Assembly: GCA_014656495.1 (NCBI GenBank)
Contig: BNCN01000018.1
Span: 62,001-126,000, forward strand
DNA from: Comamonas sp. KCTC 72670
Lineage (GTDB): Bacteria > Myxococcota > Myxococcia > Myxococcales > Myxococcaceae
DNA length: 64,000 bases
Reading direction: 5' to 3'
Made by a program: the position numbers and the translations under genes. Positions 53,327 to 61,490 of this stretch are shown in pieces. The notes under the pieces were generated by a model that was given only the letters and a program-made list of their open reading frames with translations, ran no database searches and was not told the DNA's origin. How positions within the stretch are numbered: position 1 is the stretch's first letter; each line of letters begins with the position of its first letter.

Positions 53327-54144
53327 GTTCGACGCGACGAGGATTTCTCAAGGGCATTCTGGGAACGGGCGCGGCAGGGGCGGCGGCTTCGACGCTGCCG
53401 GGCTGCGCGCCGGACATCGACCCCGCGCCGGTGACGGACATCTCCGCCAGCGACCTGGGGACGGTGGACATCCTGGTGTCGCGCTATCCGGATTTGATGC
53501 CCGTGGGCGGCGCGCTGACGGTGCGCGTCCCGGGGACGGAGACGGTGCCGCTGCTGGTGGTTCACTCCAAGGATGACGGCGCGCCGGACGACTTCTCCGT
53601 GCTGTCGTCCATCTGCACGCACGTGGGCTGCCCGCTGGGCTACGACGGCAAGGACGTCATCTGCCCCTGCCACCTGTCCCGCTTCAACGCCCGGGATGGC
53701 GCCGTGCTGCAGCGTCCGGCCACCGTGCCGCTCCAGACGTTCTCCGCGGAGTACAACGTCAACACGGGCGTGCTGCGCATCAACCTGCGGGCGGGCCAGA
53801 GCGACTTCCCGGCCGCGGTGAACGGGCAGGTGGTGCTGCCGCTGGACCAGTTCCCGGCGCTGCGGGATGTCGGCGGCTCGGTGACGGGCGTGCCGGACGG
53901 GTATGGCCGGCGCATCTTCGTCTTCCGGATGCAGGACGGCTCGCTGTCCGCGGTCGACTCCATCTGCACGCACCTGAACTGCGAGGTGGAGCACCGCACG
54001 CAGGAGTCGGACCTGTTCTGCGCCTGCCACGCGTCCATCTTCACGCTGGACGGCGCGGTGACGCAGGGGCCCGCCACGCGGCCCCTCAAGCGCTTCACGG
54101 TGTCGGAGACGCCGGACTCCATCGTGCTCACCGGCGTGGCCTGA
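53323..54144 (+). CDS. Tat-exported lipoprotein with two complete Rieske domains
   Basis: The 273-residue protein begins with a twin-arginine signal (STRRGFLKG) and a lipobox (STLPGC), so it is folded before export and probably lipid-anchored. It contains two Rieske motifs. The first is C98-T-H100-V-G-C with C114-P-C116-H117. The second is C215-T-H217-L-N-C with C233-A-C235-H236. All [2Fe-2S] ligands are intact in both. The GTG start overlaps the yceI stop codon, which shows tight coupling. It would accept or donate electrons next to the b561-like protein. A single protein with two intact Rieske centres is uncommon. Confidence 0.92.
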   Translation: MSSTRRGFLKGILGTGAAGAAASTLPGCAPDIDPAPVTDISASDLGTVDILVSRYPDLMPVGGALTVRVPGTETVPLLVVHSKDDGAPDDFSVLSSICTHVGCPLGYDGKDVICPCHLSRFNARDGAVLQRPATVPLQTFSAEYNVNTGVLRINLRAGQSDFPAAVNGQVVLPLDQFPALRDVGGSVTGVPDGYGRRIFVFRMQDGSLSAVDSICTHLNCEVEHRTQESDLFCACHASIFTLDGAVTQGPATRPLKRFTVSETPDSIVLTGVA

Positions 54145-54153
54145 GCCGTCCTC

Positions 54154-54198
54154 GAGGCGCGGGTGGGCCCCTCCAGGCCCGCCCGCCCCGGACGCCTC
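54154..54198. terminator. Extended hairpin between convergent genes
   Basis: An inner 10-bp stem (54159-54168 with 54177-54186, one G-T wobble) and an outer GAGGCG/CGCCTC pairing (54154-54159 and 54193-54198, sharing one base) lie between the Rieske and CBS gene stops. It is a candidate bidirectional terminator without a T tract. Confidence 0.6.
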
Positions 54199-54210
54199 GC
54201 GGCGCCTGTC

Positions 54211-55353
54211 TCAGCCCAGCCGGCTCCAGAACGAGCGCCGGGCGGAGATGCGCTCCAGGGCCTGCTGCAGCGCCTCGTCCTGGTCCGCACGCAGGGCGAT
54301 GTCCCCCAGGGAGATGATGCCGACGATGCAGTCGTCGCGCTCCACCACGGGGATGCGCCGCAGCTGGCGGCGGCCCATCAGCTCGATGACGTCCTGGAGC
54401 GCGTCGTCGGGCGTGACGGCCTCCACGTCATGGGTCATCACGTCCGATACGCGGAGCTGGTCGGGTGCGCGGCTCCCGGTGAAGGCGCGCACCACCAGGT
54501 CCCGGTCGGTGACGATGCCCACCAGCCGGCCCCGCTCGTCGACGATGGGCACGGCGCCGCACGACTCGTCCTTCATGATTTGCGCCACGTCGCGCAGCGG
54601 GCTGTCGCGGCGGGCGGTGCGCACGTTGCGCGTCATCACCTCCCGGGCGGAGAGGGGCTCGTGTTGCCAGCGGCGGCCACCCCGGGACGCGCGCGACTCG
54701 GGGCGCCCGCCCGTCGTCGTGGAGATGGAGGTGCCGGGGCCCTCGTGGCGGTAGGTGCTCGCCTCGGGGCGGCCCGCCACGGCGGTGTAGACGGACAGGC
54801 CCATGCGCTGGGGGCGGTGGGTGCTCGCCTCGTCGTGGCCCCCGCTGGCGACGGTGGAGGCGGTGTCCCCGTGGCCGCGGTCCGTGCGGTACCGGGGCCG
54901 AGGGTCACCGTGACGCAGGGGGGCCCGGGCCTCATGCGCGCCCTGGGGGCGTGGGGGCTCGTCATGGCCCGCGCCGTAGCCGGAGCGGTCCCACGCCCGG
55001 TACTCGGCGTGCTGGGGGGACAGCTCCACGTCCTGTTCGCCGGTGTCGTGGCGGGTGCCCCACCCGTCGGCATAGCGGCTGTCCCGGTCGGACCGCCCAT
55101 AGGGGCCGCTGTTCTCAGGCGGCGCGCCGTAGATGGCGTCCGGCGCGTCGTCCATCTGGGTGCGGGGCTGGGACATGCGCAGGGTGGCCGCGCGGTAGTA
55201 GCGGCCCTGGCGCGTGGAGGACTCCTCGTCGCGGGCCGGGTTCCAGCCGGTGAGGTCGGACTCGGCGCGCTCTCGCGAGCCGGGCGGGGCCACCTCCAGC
55301 TCGCGCGCGCCCGAGGTTTCATCCCTGCCGGTGTCCGTGTCTCTGTGGGCCAT
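54211..55353 (-). CDS. CBS-pair protein with long disordered N-terminus
   Basis: The 380-residue product has a C-terminal pair of CBS domains (about residues 235-365) with SAREVMTRNVRT, GAVPIVDERGRLVGIVTDRDL, VSDVMTHDVEAVTPDDAL and RRIPVVERDDCIVGIISLGD. These bind adenine nucleotides and usually gate a partner. Residues 1-230 are charged, Gly/Arg/Ser/Thr-rich and probably disordered, with weak internal repeats (RPEASTYRHEGPG, HDEASTHRPQRMG). Stand-alone CBS pairs of this HPP type are common, but such a long disordered N-terminus is not. No partner enzyme is adjacent. Confidence 0.9.
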   Translation of the reverse strand: MAHRDTDTGRDETSGARELEVAPPGSRERAESDLTGWNPARDEESSTRQGRYYRAATLRMSQPRTQMDDAPDAIYGAPPENSGPYGRSDRDSRYADGWGTRHDTGEQDVELSPQHAEYRAWDRSGYGAGHDEPPRPQGAHEARAPLRHGDPRPRYRTDRGHGDTASTVASGGHDEASTHRPQRMGLSVYTAVAGRPEASTYRHEGPGTSISTTTGGRPESRASRGGRRWQHEPLSAREVMTRNVRTARRDSPLRDVAQIMKDESCGAVPIVDERGRLVGIVTDRDLVVRAFTGSRAPDQLRVSDVMTHDVEAVTPDDALQDVIELMGRRQLRRIPVVERDDCIVGIISLGDIALRADQDEALQQALERISARRSFWSRLG

Positions 55354-55463
55354 GTCTGTCCTCGCGCGAAGTCGGGTTCAAACAGCAACGCTGGTGGCGG
55401 CGGCGCGCGCCTCCAAGGGGCGGCCGGGCGGGCGAGCGGGTCCCTGCTTCGCGACGGTGGGCC

Positions 55464-56588
55464 TCATCCCGCCGCCAGGGCATCCCCCAGGCGCACGAGT
55501 CCACTGAACTCCTCCAGCTCGGCGCCGGTGTCGGGGGCGGCCACCGCGAGCGCGCCGGGCGGCAGGTGCTCGGCGAGGCGCCGGAGCAGGGAGAGGTGGG
55601 ACGCCGCGCGCGCCTGCTCGGTGGCGGCCAGGCGGGACAGGGCCTTCACCGCGCTCTCCGCGTGGCGGTCGCCTCGCGTGTGCTCCAGGAGGGCCTCCGG
55701 CACGGTCAGCACGTCGTCGTGGGCCCAGCTCCGGTTCAGCACGTAGCCGGCGAAGGGGAGCCCCCGGGCCTCCAGGGTTTCTCGGAACCAGGCGGCCTCG
55801 TGGAGGGACGTGGACTCCGGGGACGTCACCAGCAGGAAGGCGGCATCGGGGGACGCGAGCCGCTGCCGCAGCCGCTTCGTGTGCAGGCGCATGCCCGCGA
55901 AGAGGCCTCCGAAGGCGCCGATGAAGCCGCGCAGCTCGTGGGTGAAGCGGGCGCCGAAGACGCCGGAGAGGACGCGGTCCACCACGGCCTGGGCGCCGTG
56001 CCACAGCCGCCCGCCCCGGGCGTGCCGCTCCGCCGCGAAGAGCGACACGACGCGGTCGTCCAGGAAGCGGGCCAGCCGGCCGGGGGCGTCCAGGAAGTCC
56101 AGCGCGTGCCGGCTGGGGGGCGTGTCGAGGAGGATGAGCTCGTAGTGGCGCTCGGAGAGGAAGGCGTCCAGGGCCTCGGCGGCGGCGTACTCCTGCACGC
56201 CCGCGACGAGCTCGGAGAGGAAGCGGTACAGGCGGTGGTCGACAATCGCGCGCGCGGCGTCAGGGGAGGGCGCGAGCCGGAACACCATGCGCTCGAAGAC
56301 GGCGCGCGGGTCGAGCATCCACACGTCCAGCCGTCCCGGCCCCGCGGGACCGGTGGCGAAGAGGCGCTCGGGCGGGATGGGCGTGGGCTCCGCGCCGCTC
56401 TCCTGCAGGCCCATGGTCTCCGCGAGCCTGCGCGCCGGGTCGATGGTGAGCACCAGCACCTTGCGGCCCGCGCGCGCGGCGGCGACCCCCAGGGCCGCGG
56501 CCGTGGTCGTCTTGCCCACGCCGCCCGCGCCGCACAGCACGATGACGCGCTTGGAGAGCAGCAAGTGGCGCAGCTCGCCCGTGCTCAC
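55464..56588 (-). CDS. ArsA/GET3-family ATPase, second of a pair
   Basis: The 374-residue product has the deviant Walker A GAGGVGKTTTA, the VLTIDPARRLAETMG switch region and LILLDTPPSRHALDFLDAP. It continues as a helical domain for cargo or membrane contact. The family includes arsenite pump ATPases and tail-anchored protein targeting factors. There is no metal-binding Cys triad, so arsenic transport is unlikely. Its ATG overlaps the stop of the upstream paralogue (ATGA). Adjacent, coupled pairs of this kind occur in Actinobacteria and myxobacteria with poorly known function. Confidence 0.9.
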   Translation of the reverse strand: MSTGELRHLLLSKRVIVLCGAGGVGKTTTAAALGVAAARAGRKVLVLTIDPARRLAETMGLQESGAEPTPIPPERLFATGPAGPGRLDVWMLDPRAVFERMVFRLAPSPDAARAIVDHRLYRFLSELVAGVQEYAAAEALDAFLSERHYELILLDTPPSRHALDFLDAPGRLARFLDDRVVSLFAAERHARGGRLWHGAQAVVDRVLSGVFGARFTHELRGFIGAFGGLFAGMRLHTKRLRQRLASPDAAFLLVTSPESTSLHEAAWFRETLEARGLPFAGYVLNRSWAHDDVLTVPEALLEHTRGDRHAESAVKALSRLAATEQARAASHLSLLRRLAEHLPPGALAVAAPDTGAELEEFSGLVRLGDALAAG

Positions 56589-57529
56589 GGCAGGGCCTCC
56601 TGCCCGCGCGCACCCTCGCGCCGTGGCGTGAAGGCCTCCGAGAGCGCCTCCGCCAGCGCGGGCCCCGTGACGTCCAGCTCCGGCAAGGTCAGCAGCGGCG
56701 CGCGCAGCTCGCGGCGCAAGCGGACCGAAGCGGCGCGTGCCCGGTCCAACCGCGCCAGCGCATGCGCGCCCTGGTGCGGCCCATGGACCGCGAGCAACCG
56801 GCGCAGCGCGGCGCGCGACTCCGCGGTGAAGGGGTCCTCGGGCATCCGGTTGAGGACCGCGACGGACAAGGGCAGCTCCAGCCGCCGCAGCTCCGAGGCC
56901 ACGTGCAGTGACTCACTGACGGGCAGCGGCTCCGGCAGGCTCGTGAGCGCCACGGCGGTGCGCACCGGGTCCTGGAGGAAGTCGAGCCCCTCGCGCACAT
57001 CGCGCCCGATGGGCCCTCCGGGCATCAAGGCCAGCACGCGCTGGGGCAGCGCGGCCAGCGCCAGCGCATGGCCCGTGGCGGGCAGGTCCACCACGGTCAG
57101 CGGGTGGACGTACCGCCCATCCGGCCGCGTCCGCCACAGCAGCGTGAGCAGCTGGTACATCAGGCCCATCTCCCGCAGCGCGGGGCCCGCCTCCAGGAAG
57201 CGGCGCAGGGCGCGGGTGCGCAGGGCGGCCTCGGCCAGCCACCGCGCGGGCAGCGCCTTCTCCAGGAAGTCCCGGTGGCCCTCCGCCGCGGACAGCCGCA
57301 CGAAGTCCAGCCCGGGCCGCACGCGCGTCACCCGGGGGCCCACGCCGCGCGCGCCCACGAGCGCGGCCAGCGGCGAAGGCCCCTCCTCCTCGGGCGACAG
57401 CTCCGCCAGCAGCACGGTGCGCCCCGACCGGGCGGCGGCCACGGCGAGCGCCGCCGCCAGGGTGGTCTTCCCCACGCCTCCCTTGCCCGACACGAGCAGG
57501 GCACGCTTGTCCCAGAGGGCTTCGAGCAC
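56585..57529 (-). CDS. ArsA/GET3-family ATPase, first of a pair
   Basis: This 314-residue paralogue has the deviant Walker A GKGGVGKTTLAAAL. The switch region is altered (VLLAELSPEEEG in place of the usual TDPA), and VVDLPATGHALALAALP replaces the DTPPTGH-type motif only partly. It is divergent from the other member at the nucleotide-sensing loops, so the pair may act as a heterodimer with asymmetric sites. Start is GTG 57529. It is the first gene of a two-gene operon. Confidence 0.88.
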   Translation of the reverse strand: MLEALWDKRALLVSGKGGVGKTTLAAALAVAAARSGRTVLLAELSPEEEGPSPLAALVGARGVGPRVTRVRPGLDFVRLSAAEGHRDFLEKALPARWLAEAALRTRALRRFLEAGPALREMGLMYQLLTLLWRTRPDGRYVHPLTVVDLPATGHALALAALPQRVLALMPGGPIGRDVREGLDFLQDPVRTAVALTSLPEPLPVSESLHVASELRRLELPLSVAVLNRMPEDPFTAESRAALRRLLAVHGPHQGAHALARLDRARAASVRLRRELRAPLLTLPELDVTGPALAEALSEAFTPRREGARGQEALP

Positions 57530-57604
57530 CGGCCACCGTCCCCTCGCAGCGCCGGCACCGCGCGCCGTTCACCTCACGGTGCGGAAGGCCGGGCCTGGGG
57601 ACAA

Positions 57605-57630
57605 CCGTGGCCCCGGTGCGGAGGCCACGG
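57605..57630 (-). terminator. Candidate terminator after the aminotransferase gene
   Basis: A perfect 8-bp stem (CCGTGGCC at 57605-57612 with GGCCACGG at 57623-57630) has a 10-nt loop. On the minus strand it is followed by TTGT only, so the U run is weak. Confidence 0.45.
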
Positions 57631-57667
57631 GAGCGCGTCCGCTCGCGTGCCTGGACGGCGCGTCCGT

Positions 57668-58888
57668 CTACAGCGCCTCGATGACCTTCTTCACGCGCTC
57701 GAAGGCCCAGTCGAGCTCCTCCTGCGTCACGACCAGCGGCGGCGTGAGCCGGATGACGAAGTCATGCGTCTCCTTGCAGAGCATTCCCTCCGCCATCAAC
57801 GCCTCGCAGGCGGGCCGGGCGGGGATGTCCAGCTCGATGCCCACCATCAACCCACGGCCGCGCACCTCCACGATGTGCGGACTCTGGAGCGTCTTCAGCC
57901 GCGCGAGGAACGCCTGGCCCAGGGTGGCGGAGCGCTCCACCAGCTTCTCGTCGCGCAGCACGTCCAGCGCCGTGCGCGCCACCGCGCAGCCCAGCGGGTT
58001 GCCGCCATACGTGCTGCCGTGTTCACCGGGCTGGAGCACGCCCATGACCGCGTCATCCGCCATCACCGCGGAGACGGGGTAGAAGCCGCCCGACAGCGCC
58101 TTGCCCACGACGATGACGTCGGGCCGCACGTCCTCGTGCTGGAACGCGAACATCTTCCCCGTGCGCCCCAGGCCCGTCTGGATTTCGTCCACCATGAACA
58201 ACACCTTGTTCTCACGGCAGAGCGCGGCCACCTGTCGCAGGTAGCCGTCCTTCGGAATCAGCACGCCGGCCTCGGCCTGGATGGGCTCCATCAGCACGGC
58301 GCAGGTGTGGGGGGTGATGGCGCGCCGCAGGGCCTCCACGTCGTCGTAGGGCACCACGGTGAAGCCGGGCGTGAAGGGACCAAAGCTCTTCCGGTAGCGC
58401 GGCTCGGTGGAGAAGCTGATGAGGCTGATGGTGCGGCCGTGGAAGTTGTTCTCGAAGACGATGACCTCCGCGCGGTCCTCGGGGATGCCCTTCACGGTGT
58501 GGCCCCACTTGCGCGCCAGCTTGATGGCCGTCTCGCACGCCTCCGCGCCGGAGTTCATCGGCAGCGCGCGGCTCAAGCCGGAAATCTCCCGCAGCGCCTT
58601 GTACAGGTGGGGGAGCTGGTCGTTGCGGAAGGCGCGCGACGTCAACGTCACCTTCGCGGCCTGCTCGCGCAGCGTCTCCAGGATGCGCGGGTGGCAGTGG
58701 CCCTGGTTCACCGCCGAGTACGCGCTCAGGCAGTCCATGTACTTGCGGCCCTCCACGTCGTGCACCCAGACGCCCTCGCCGCGCTCGATGACGAGGTCCA
58801 GCGGGTGGTAGTTGTGGGCTCCGTAGCGCTCCTCCAGCTCGATGTACTCGCGGGTGGAGAGGGGGGGCGTGGCGTGCTCGGCGCTCAT
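57668..58888 (-). CDS. rocD: Ornithine aminotransferase-like class III PLP enzyme
   Basis: The 406-residue PLP enzyme would convert ornithine and 2-oxoglutarate to glutamate semialdehyde and glutamate. Motifs are YGAHNYHPLDLVIERGEGVW, SAVNQGHCHP, MNSGAEACETAIK, FHGRTISLIS, VDEIQTGLGRTGK, and the PLP Lys in VVGKALSGGFYPVSAV. The N-terminal HNYHPLDLV pattern matches OAT more than acetylornithine or GABA aminotransferases. The glutamate semialdehyde product is also an intermediate of proline catabolism, for which a dehydrogenase lies about 28 kb away. ATG 58888 is preceded by GAGG. The frame extends further upstream but without homology. Confidence 0.92.
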   Translation of the reverse strand: MSAEHATPPLSTREYIELEERYGAHNYHPLDLVIERGEGVWVHDVEGRKYMDCLSAYSAVNQGHCHPRILETLREQAAKVTLTSRAFRNDQLPHLYKALREISGLSRALPMNSGAEACETAIKLARKWGHTVKGIPEDRAEVIVFENNFHGRTISLISFSTEPRYRKSFGPFTPGFTVVPYDDVEALRRAITPHTCAVLMEPIQAEAGVLIPKDGYLRQVAALCRENKVLFMVDEIQTGLGRTGKMFAFQHEDVRPDVIVVGKALSGGFYPVSAVMADDAVMGVLQPGEHGSTYGGNPLGCAVARTALDVLRDEKLVERSATLGQAFLARLKTLQSPHIVEVRGRGLMVGIELDIPARPACEALMAEGMLCKETHDFVIRLTPPLVVTQEELDWAFERVKKVIEAL

Positions 58889-59182
58889 GGCGGCCTCGGG
58901 GGCATGAGGTGGGCGCGACGGGGCGGGAGAGCCAGGCTCACCCCACCCCGTGCATCGGAGTGACTGCGCGGCGTGCGCGAGTCCACGGGTCCGACACGGA
59001 CGCGGACATCCGCGTCGCGATGATGGCCGCGTCACTCTCGATGATGTGCCCCACCATGTCCACGACTGGCTGGCGCGCGGCGGGTTTCCCACCCCGGACC
59101 GCCTGCTATCGCGCCGACATGACGCGTCATCCCGTTGCGGAGTGGACACACGCGCCCCGTCCGGCGCGGCGCGGGCGCACGC

Positions 59183-59866
59183 TCAGTGGACGGACCAGCG
59201 CTCGGCGATCTCCTCGCACGCGAGCACCACGTCGCTGAGCCGCCGGATGTGCGCGCGCGGCGCGGTGAAGACGGTGCCCGCGAACACGTCCACCACCTGG
59301 ATGAGCCGGTGGTCGCACGGGCCGAGTGGACACAGGTGCTGCTCGGTGAAGCGCTGGAGCAGCGTGCCGATGTACTGCCCCGAGCGCTCGTCCAGCGGGT
59401 GGTGCTTGGAGAAGTAGAGCTTCATCAGCCCCACGCGCGCGTTGCCATGTCGGTCCATGCGCTGGAGCACGACCTCCGGCCGCACGCTGATGGTGACCCC
59501 CGCCACCTCCAGCACCGGCGGCTCGGCGCCCACGGCGCTGATGAGCGTCTCCTCCAAATCCAGCCAGGGCACCAGGTCCGCGAAGCGCTCCAGCGCCTCC
59601 GAGCACAGCTGCAGCCGCTGCGCCTCGAACTCCGACTGGGGCACGCTGCACGCGAAGCGGCGCTGGTGCTCGCGGAGGATGGACACGTCCAGTCCCCGGC
59701 AGAGGAAGTCCGTAATCGCATGCGACGCCTCCGGGTAGCGCAGGTACTGCTGCTCCGGAGGGTGCTTCTGGTCATGGATGATGCGCTTGCGGCGCGCGGG
59801 CGTGGCGGTGAGGTACTCGCCCAGCTTGTTCACGGACACACGCGGCAGTTCACGGATTTCCGCCAT
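59183..59866 (-). CDS. Conserved hypothetical, possible PD-(D/E)xK-like fold
   Basis: The 227-residue protein begins with the recurring opening PRVSVNKLGEYLTATPARRKR, which I associate with a widespread uncharacterised bacterial family. The core has VLEVAGVTISVRPEVVLQRM followed by ARVGLMKLYFSKHHPLDE. This resembles the strand-D/E then strand-K order of PD-(D/E)xK nucleases such as Cas4, but the catalytic residues cannot be confirmed by eye. There is no membrane segment. It stands alone, and no partner nuclease, methylase or defence gene is adjacent. Confidence 0.72.
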   Translation of the reverse strand: MAEIRELPRVSVNKLGEYLTATPARRKRIIHDQKHPPEQQYLRYPEASHAITDFLCRGLDVSILREHQRRFACSVPQSEFEAQRLQLCSEALERFADLVPWLDLEETLISAVGAEPPVLEVAGVTISVRPEVVLQRMDRHGNARVGLMKLYFSKHHPLDERSGQYIGTLLQRFTEQHLCPLGPCDHRLIQVVDVFAGTVFTAPRAHIRRLSDVVLACEEIAERWSVH

Positions 59867-60082
59867 GGAATCGCTCCCCCTGGGTGCTGGCGAATGAGCA
59901 CACAGTACAGAGGGGGGCTGACATGGAATGGGCGGCGTGAGTGCTTGAAATCAGGGGGACAACGGGCCGCGTAGGTCGTCACCGCGGGAGGTGATGTCCC
60001 GCGGTGGGTACGGGCTCCGGGATGGGGCAGGGCGGGGGCCGCTCGAAGCGTGTGAGGCTTTGACGCGGCCCCGCGCGGTGGC

Positions 60083-60388
60083 TCATTCCCGTCTGGGTTC
60101 GCCGTCGGGGTAGGCGCTCCAGTAGGTATCGGGCAGCGGGTTGGTGCCCGCGTCGCTGCGCGGTCCATCGCCGTCGCCAATCTCATCCAGGATGGCGCCG
60201 GGCGTGCGCTCGGTCGGGTCGATGGTGCGCATGGGCTGCGTGGACGCCTGCTCTTCGGTGTCCGCCGCGTCGCGCGCCTGTTCGTTCGTTTCCTGCTCCG
60301 GAGTGGGTTGCCGCGGTTCCTCGGTACGGCCGTAGTAATCCTCGGGTGGCTGGATGCCCGGCTGGTACGGCTTGTCGCGCTGAGCCAT
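60083..60388 (-). CDS. Small acidic disordered hypothetical protein
   Basis: The 101-residue product is hydrophilic and acidic, with Pro, Gln, Glu and Asp predominating (PPEDYYGRTEEPRQPTPEQE, AILDEIGDGDGP). It has no hydrophobic segment or Cys. The ATG has a purine-rich site (GGAGGGAATCCACC). It looks like a disordered or stress-related small protein of unknown role. The conserved-looking C-terminal DTYWSAYPDGEP could be a binding motif. Confidence 0.65.
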   Translation of the reverse strand: MAQRDKPYQPGIQPPEDYYGRTEEPRQPTPEQETNEQARDAADTEEQASTQPMRTIDPTERTPGAILDEIGDGDGPRSDAGTNPLPDTYWSAYPDGEPRRE

Positions 60389-60530
60389 GGTGGATTCCCT
60401 CCGTCAGGGTACGTTCGGGACGAGGAATGCCGTCGGCAACCCGGCGCGCGTGTCCGCATCTCCGGAGGGAGGGCAGGCAAGCGGGCGTACGGCATGGACC
60501 TTCCCGCCCGGATGCGCCAAGACTCCGGCG

Positions 60531-61490
60531 ATGGCCGAGCCCACGCAGACCCGAGAGCCGCCTTCCTCCCTGGCGGAGCCGTTGCTCCACCTGGGGTGCC
60601 AGTCCTGTGGCGCCCGGCTGATGTTGGAGCCCGCGCTGCGGACCACCCGGTGCCCCTACTGCGCCGCGCCCGCGGTGGTGGAGCGCCCGCCCGTGCCGGG
60701 CGTGCCCGAGCCCGTCTTCGCCCTGGGCTTCGCGCTGACGCACACCACGGCGAAGGCGCATGTGGCGCGGTGGTTGCGGACCCGCAGCCGCTTCACGCGG
60801 TCGGGCATCCGCTCCGCGTCACCGGGCGAGGTGAAGGGCGTGTACGTGCCCGCGTACCTCTACAGCGTGCTGGCGCAGGCGCGCTACCGGGCCTCCATTG
60901 GTGAGAACTACCAGGAGACGGAGACGTACACGACGACGGAGAACGGGAAGACGGTGACCCGCACGCGCACGGTGACGCGCACCGAGTGGCGCCCGTTGGA
61001 GGGAGAGCTCTCCGGCTACGTGGCGGACGTGCTCGTCACGGCCTCGAAGGGGTTGGAGAACGCGGAGTTGGAGGCGCTGGAGCCCTTCGACCTGCGCGCC
61101 CTGGCCCGCTACACCCCCGCGCTCATCTCCGGATGGATGGCCGAGGAGCCCTCGCTCACCCTGGAGGAGTGCCGGGCGCTGGCCCGGAGGGAAGCGGTGG
61201 ACCGCGTGGGCGTGAAGCTGACGCGCTTCATGCCGGGGGACTCGTACCGGGAGCTGCAGCACCAGGCGCGGCTGGAGTGGGAGGCGCTGGACGTGTGCCT
61301 GCTGCCCGTCTGGGTGCTGGCGGTGAAGTACGCGGAGGACGCGCCGCCGCTGCGGGTGCTGGTGAATGGCCAGACGGGCGCGGTGCACGGCAAGGCGCCC
61401 ATCTCTCCCTGGAAGGTGCTGGCCGCGGTGGTGTTCGTGCTGGCGCTGCTGGCCGTGGGGTGGCTGCTCACCTCGGGAGGTGGGCGATGA
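60531..61490 (+). CDS. Zinc-ribbon membrane protein, first of a paralogous pair
   Basis: The 319-residue protein has an N-terminal zinc ribbon (CQSCGARLMLEP, then CPYC, giving two CxxC pairs). A soluble body follows with a VYVPAYLYSVLAQARY strand region, and one membrane helix lies near the C-terminus (VLAAVVFVLALLAVGWLL). A Thr-rich charged loop (TETYTTTENGKTVTRTRTVT) sits in the middle. The next gene encodes a paralogue and overlaps by 4 bp (ATGA). Similar zinc-ribbon proteins with a C-terminal anchor exist in bacteria without a known function. The alignable cores (AxxxPVWVLAVKY, VLVNGQTGAVHGKAPISPWK) suggest the same fold in both. Confidence 0.82.
   Translation: MAEPTQTREPPSSLAEPLLHLGCQSCGARLMLEPALRTTRCPYCAAPAVVERPPVPGVPEPVFALGFALTHTTAKAHVARWLRTRSRFTRSGIRSASPGEVKGVYVPAYLYSVLAQARYRASIGENYQETETYTTTENGKTVTRTRTVTRTEWRPLEGELSGYVADVLVTASKGLENAELEALEPFDLRALARYTPALISGWMAEEPSLTLEECRALARREAVDRVGVKLTRFMPGDSYRELQHQARLEWEALDVCLLPVWVLAVKYAEDAPPLRVLVNGQTGAVHGKAPISPWKVLAAVVFVLALLAVGWLLTSGGGR

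Noticed and set aside
55464..57529. Arsenite export ATPase operon
   Set aside because: No Cys metal triad and no arsB or arsR nearby; GET3-like is safer.
55566..58082. Long plus-strand frame across the ArsA pair and aminotransferase
   Set aside because: It runs antisense through three genes with clear motifs and shows low-complexity composition.
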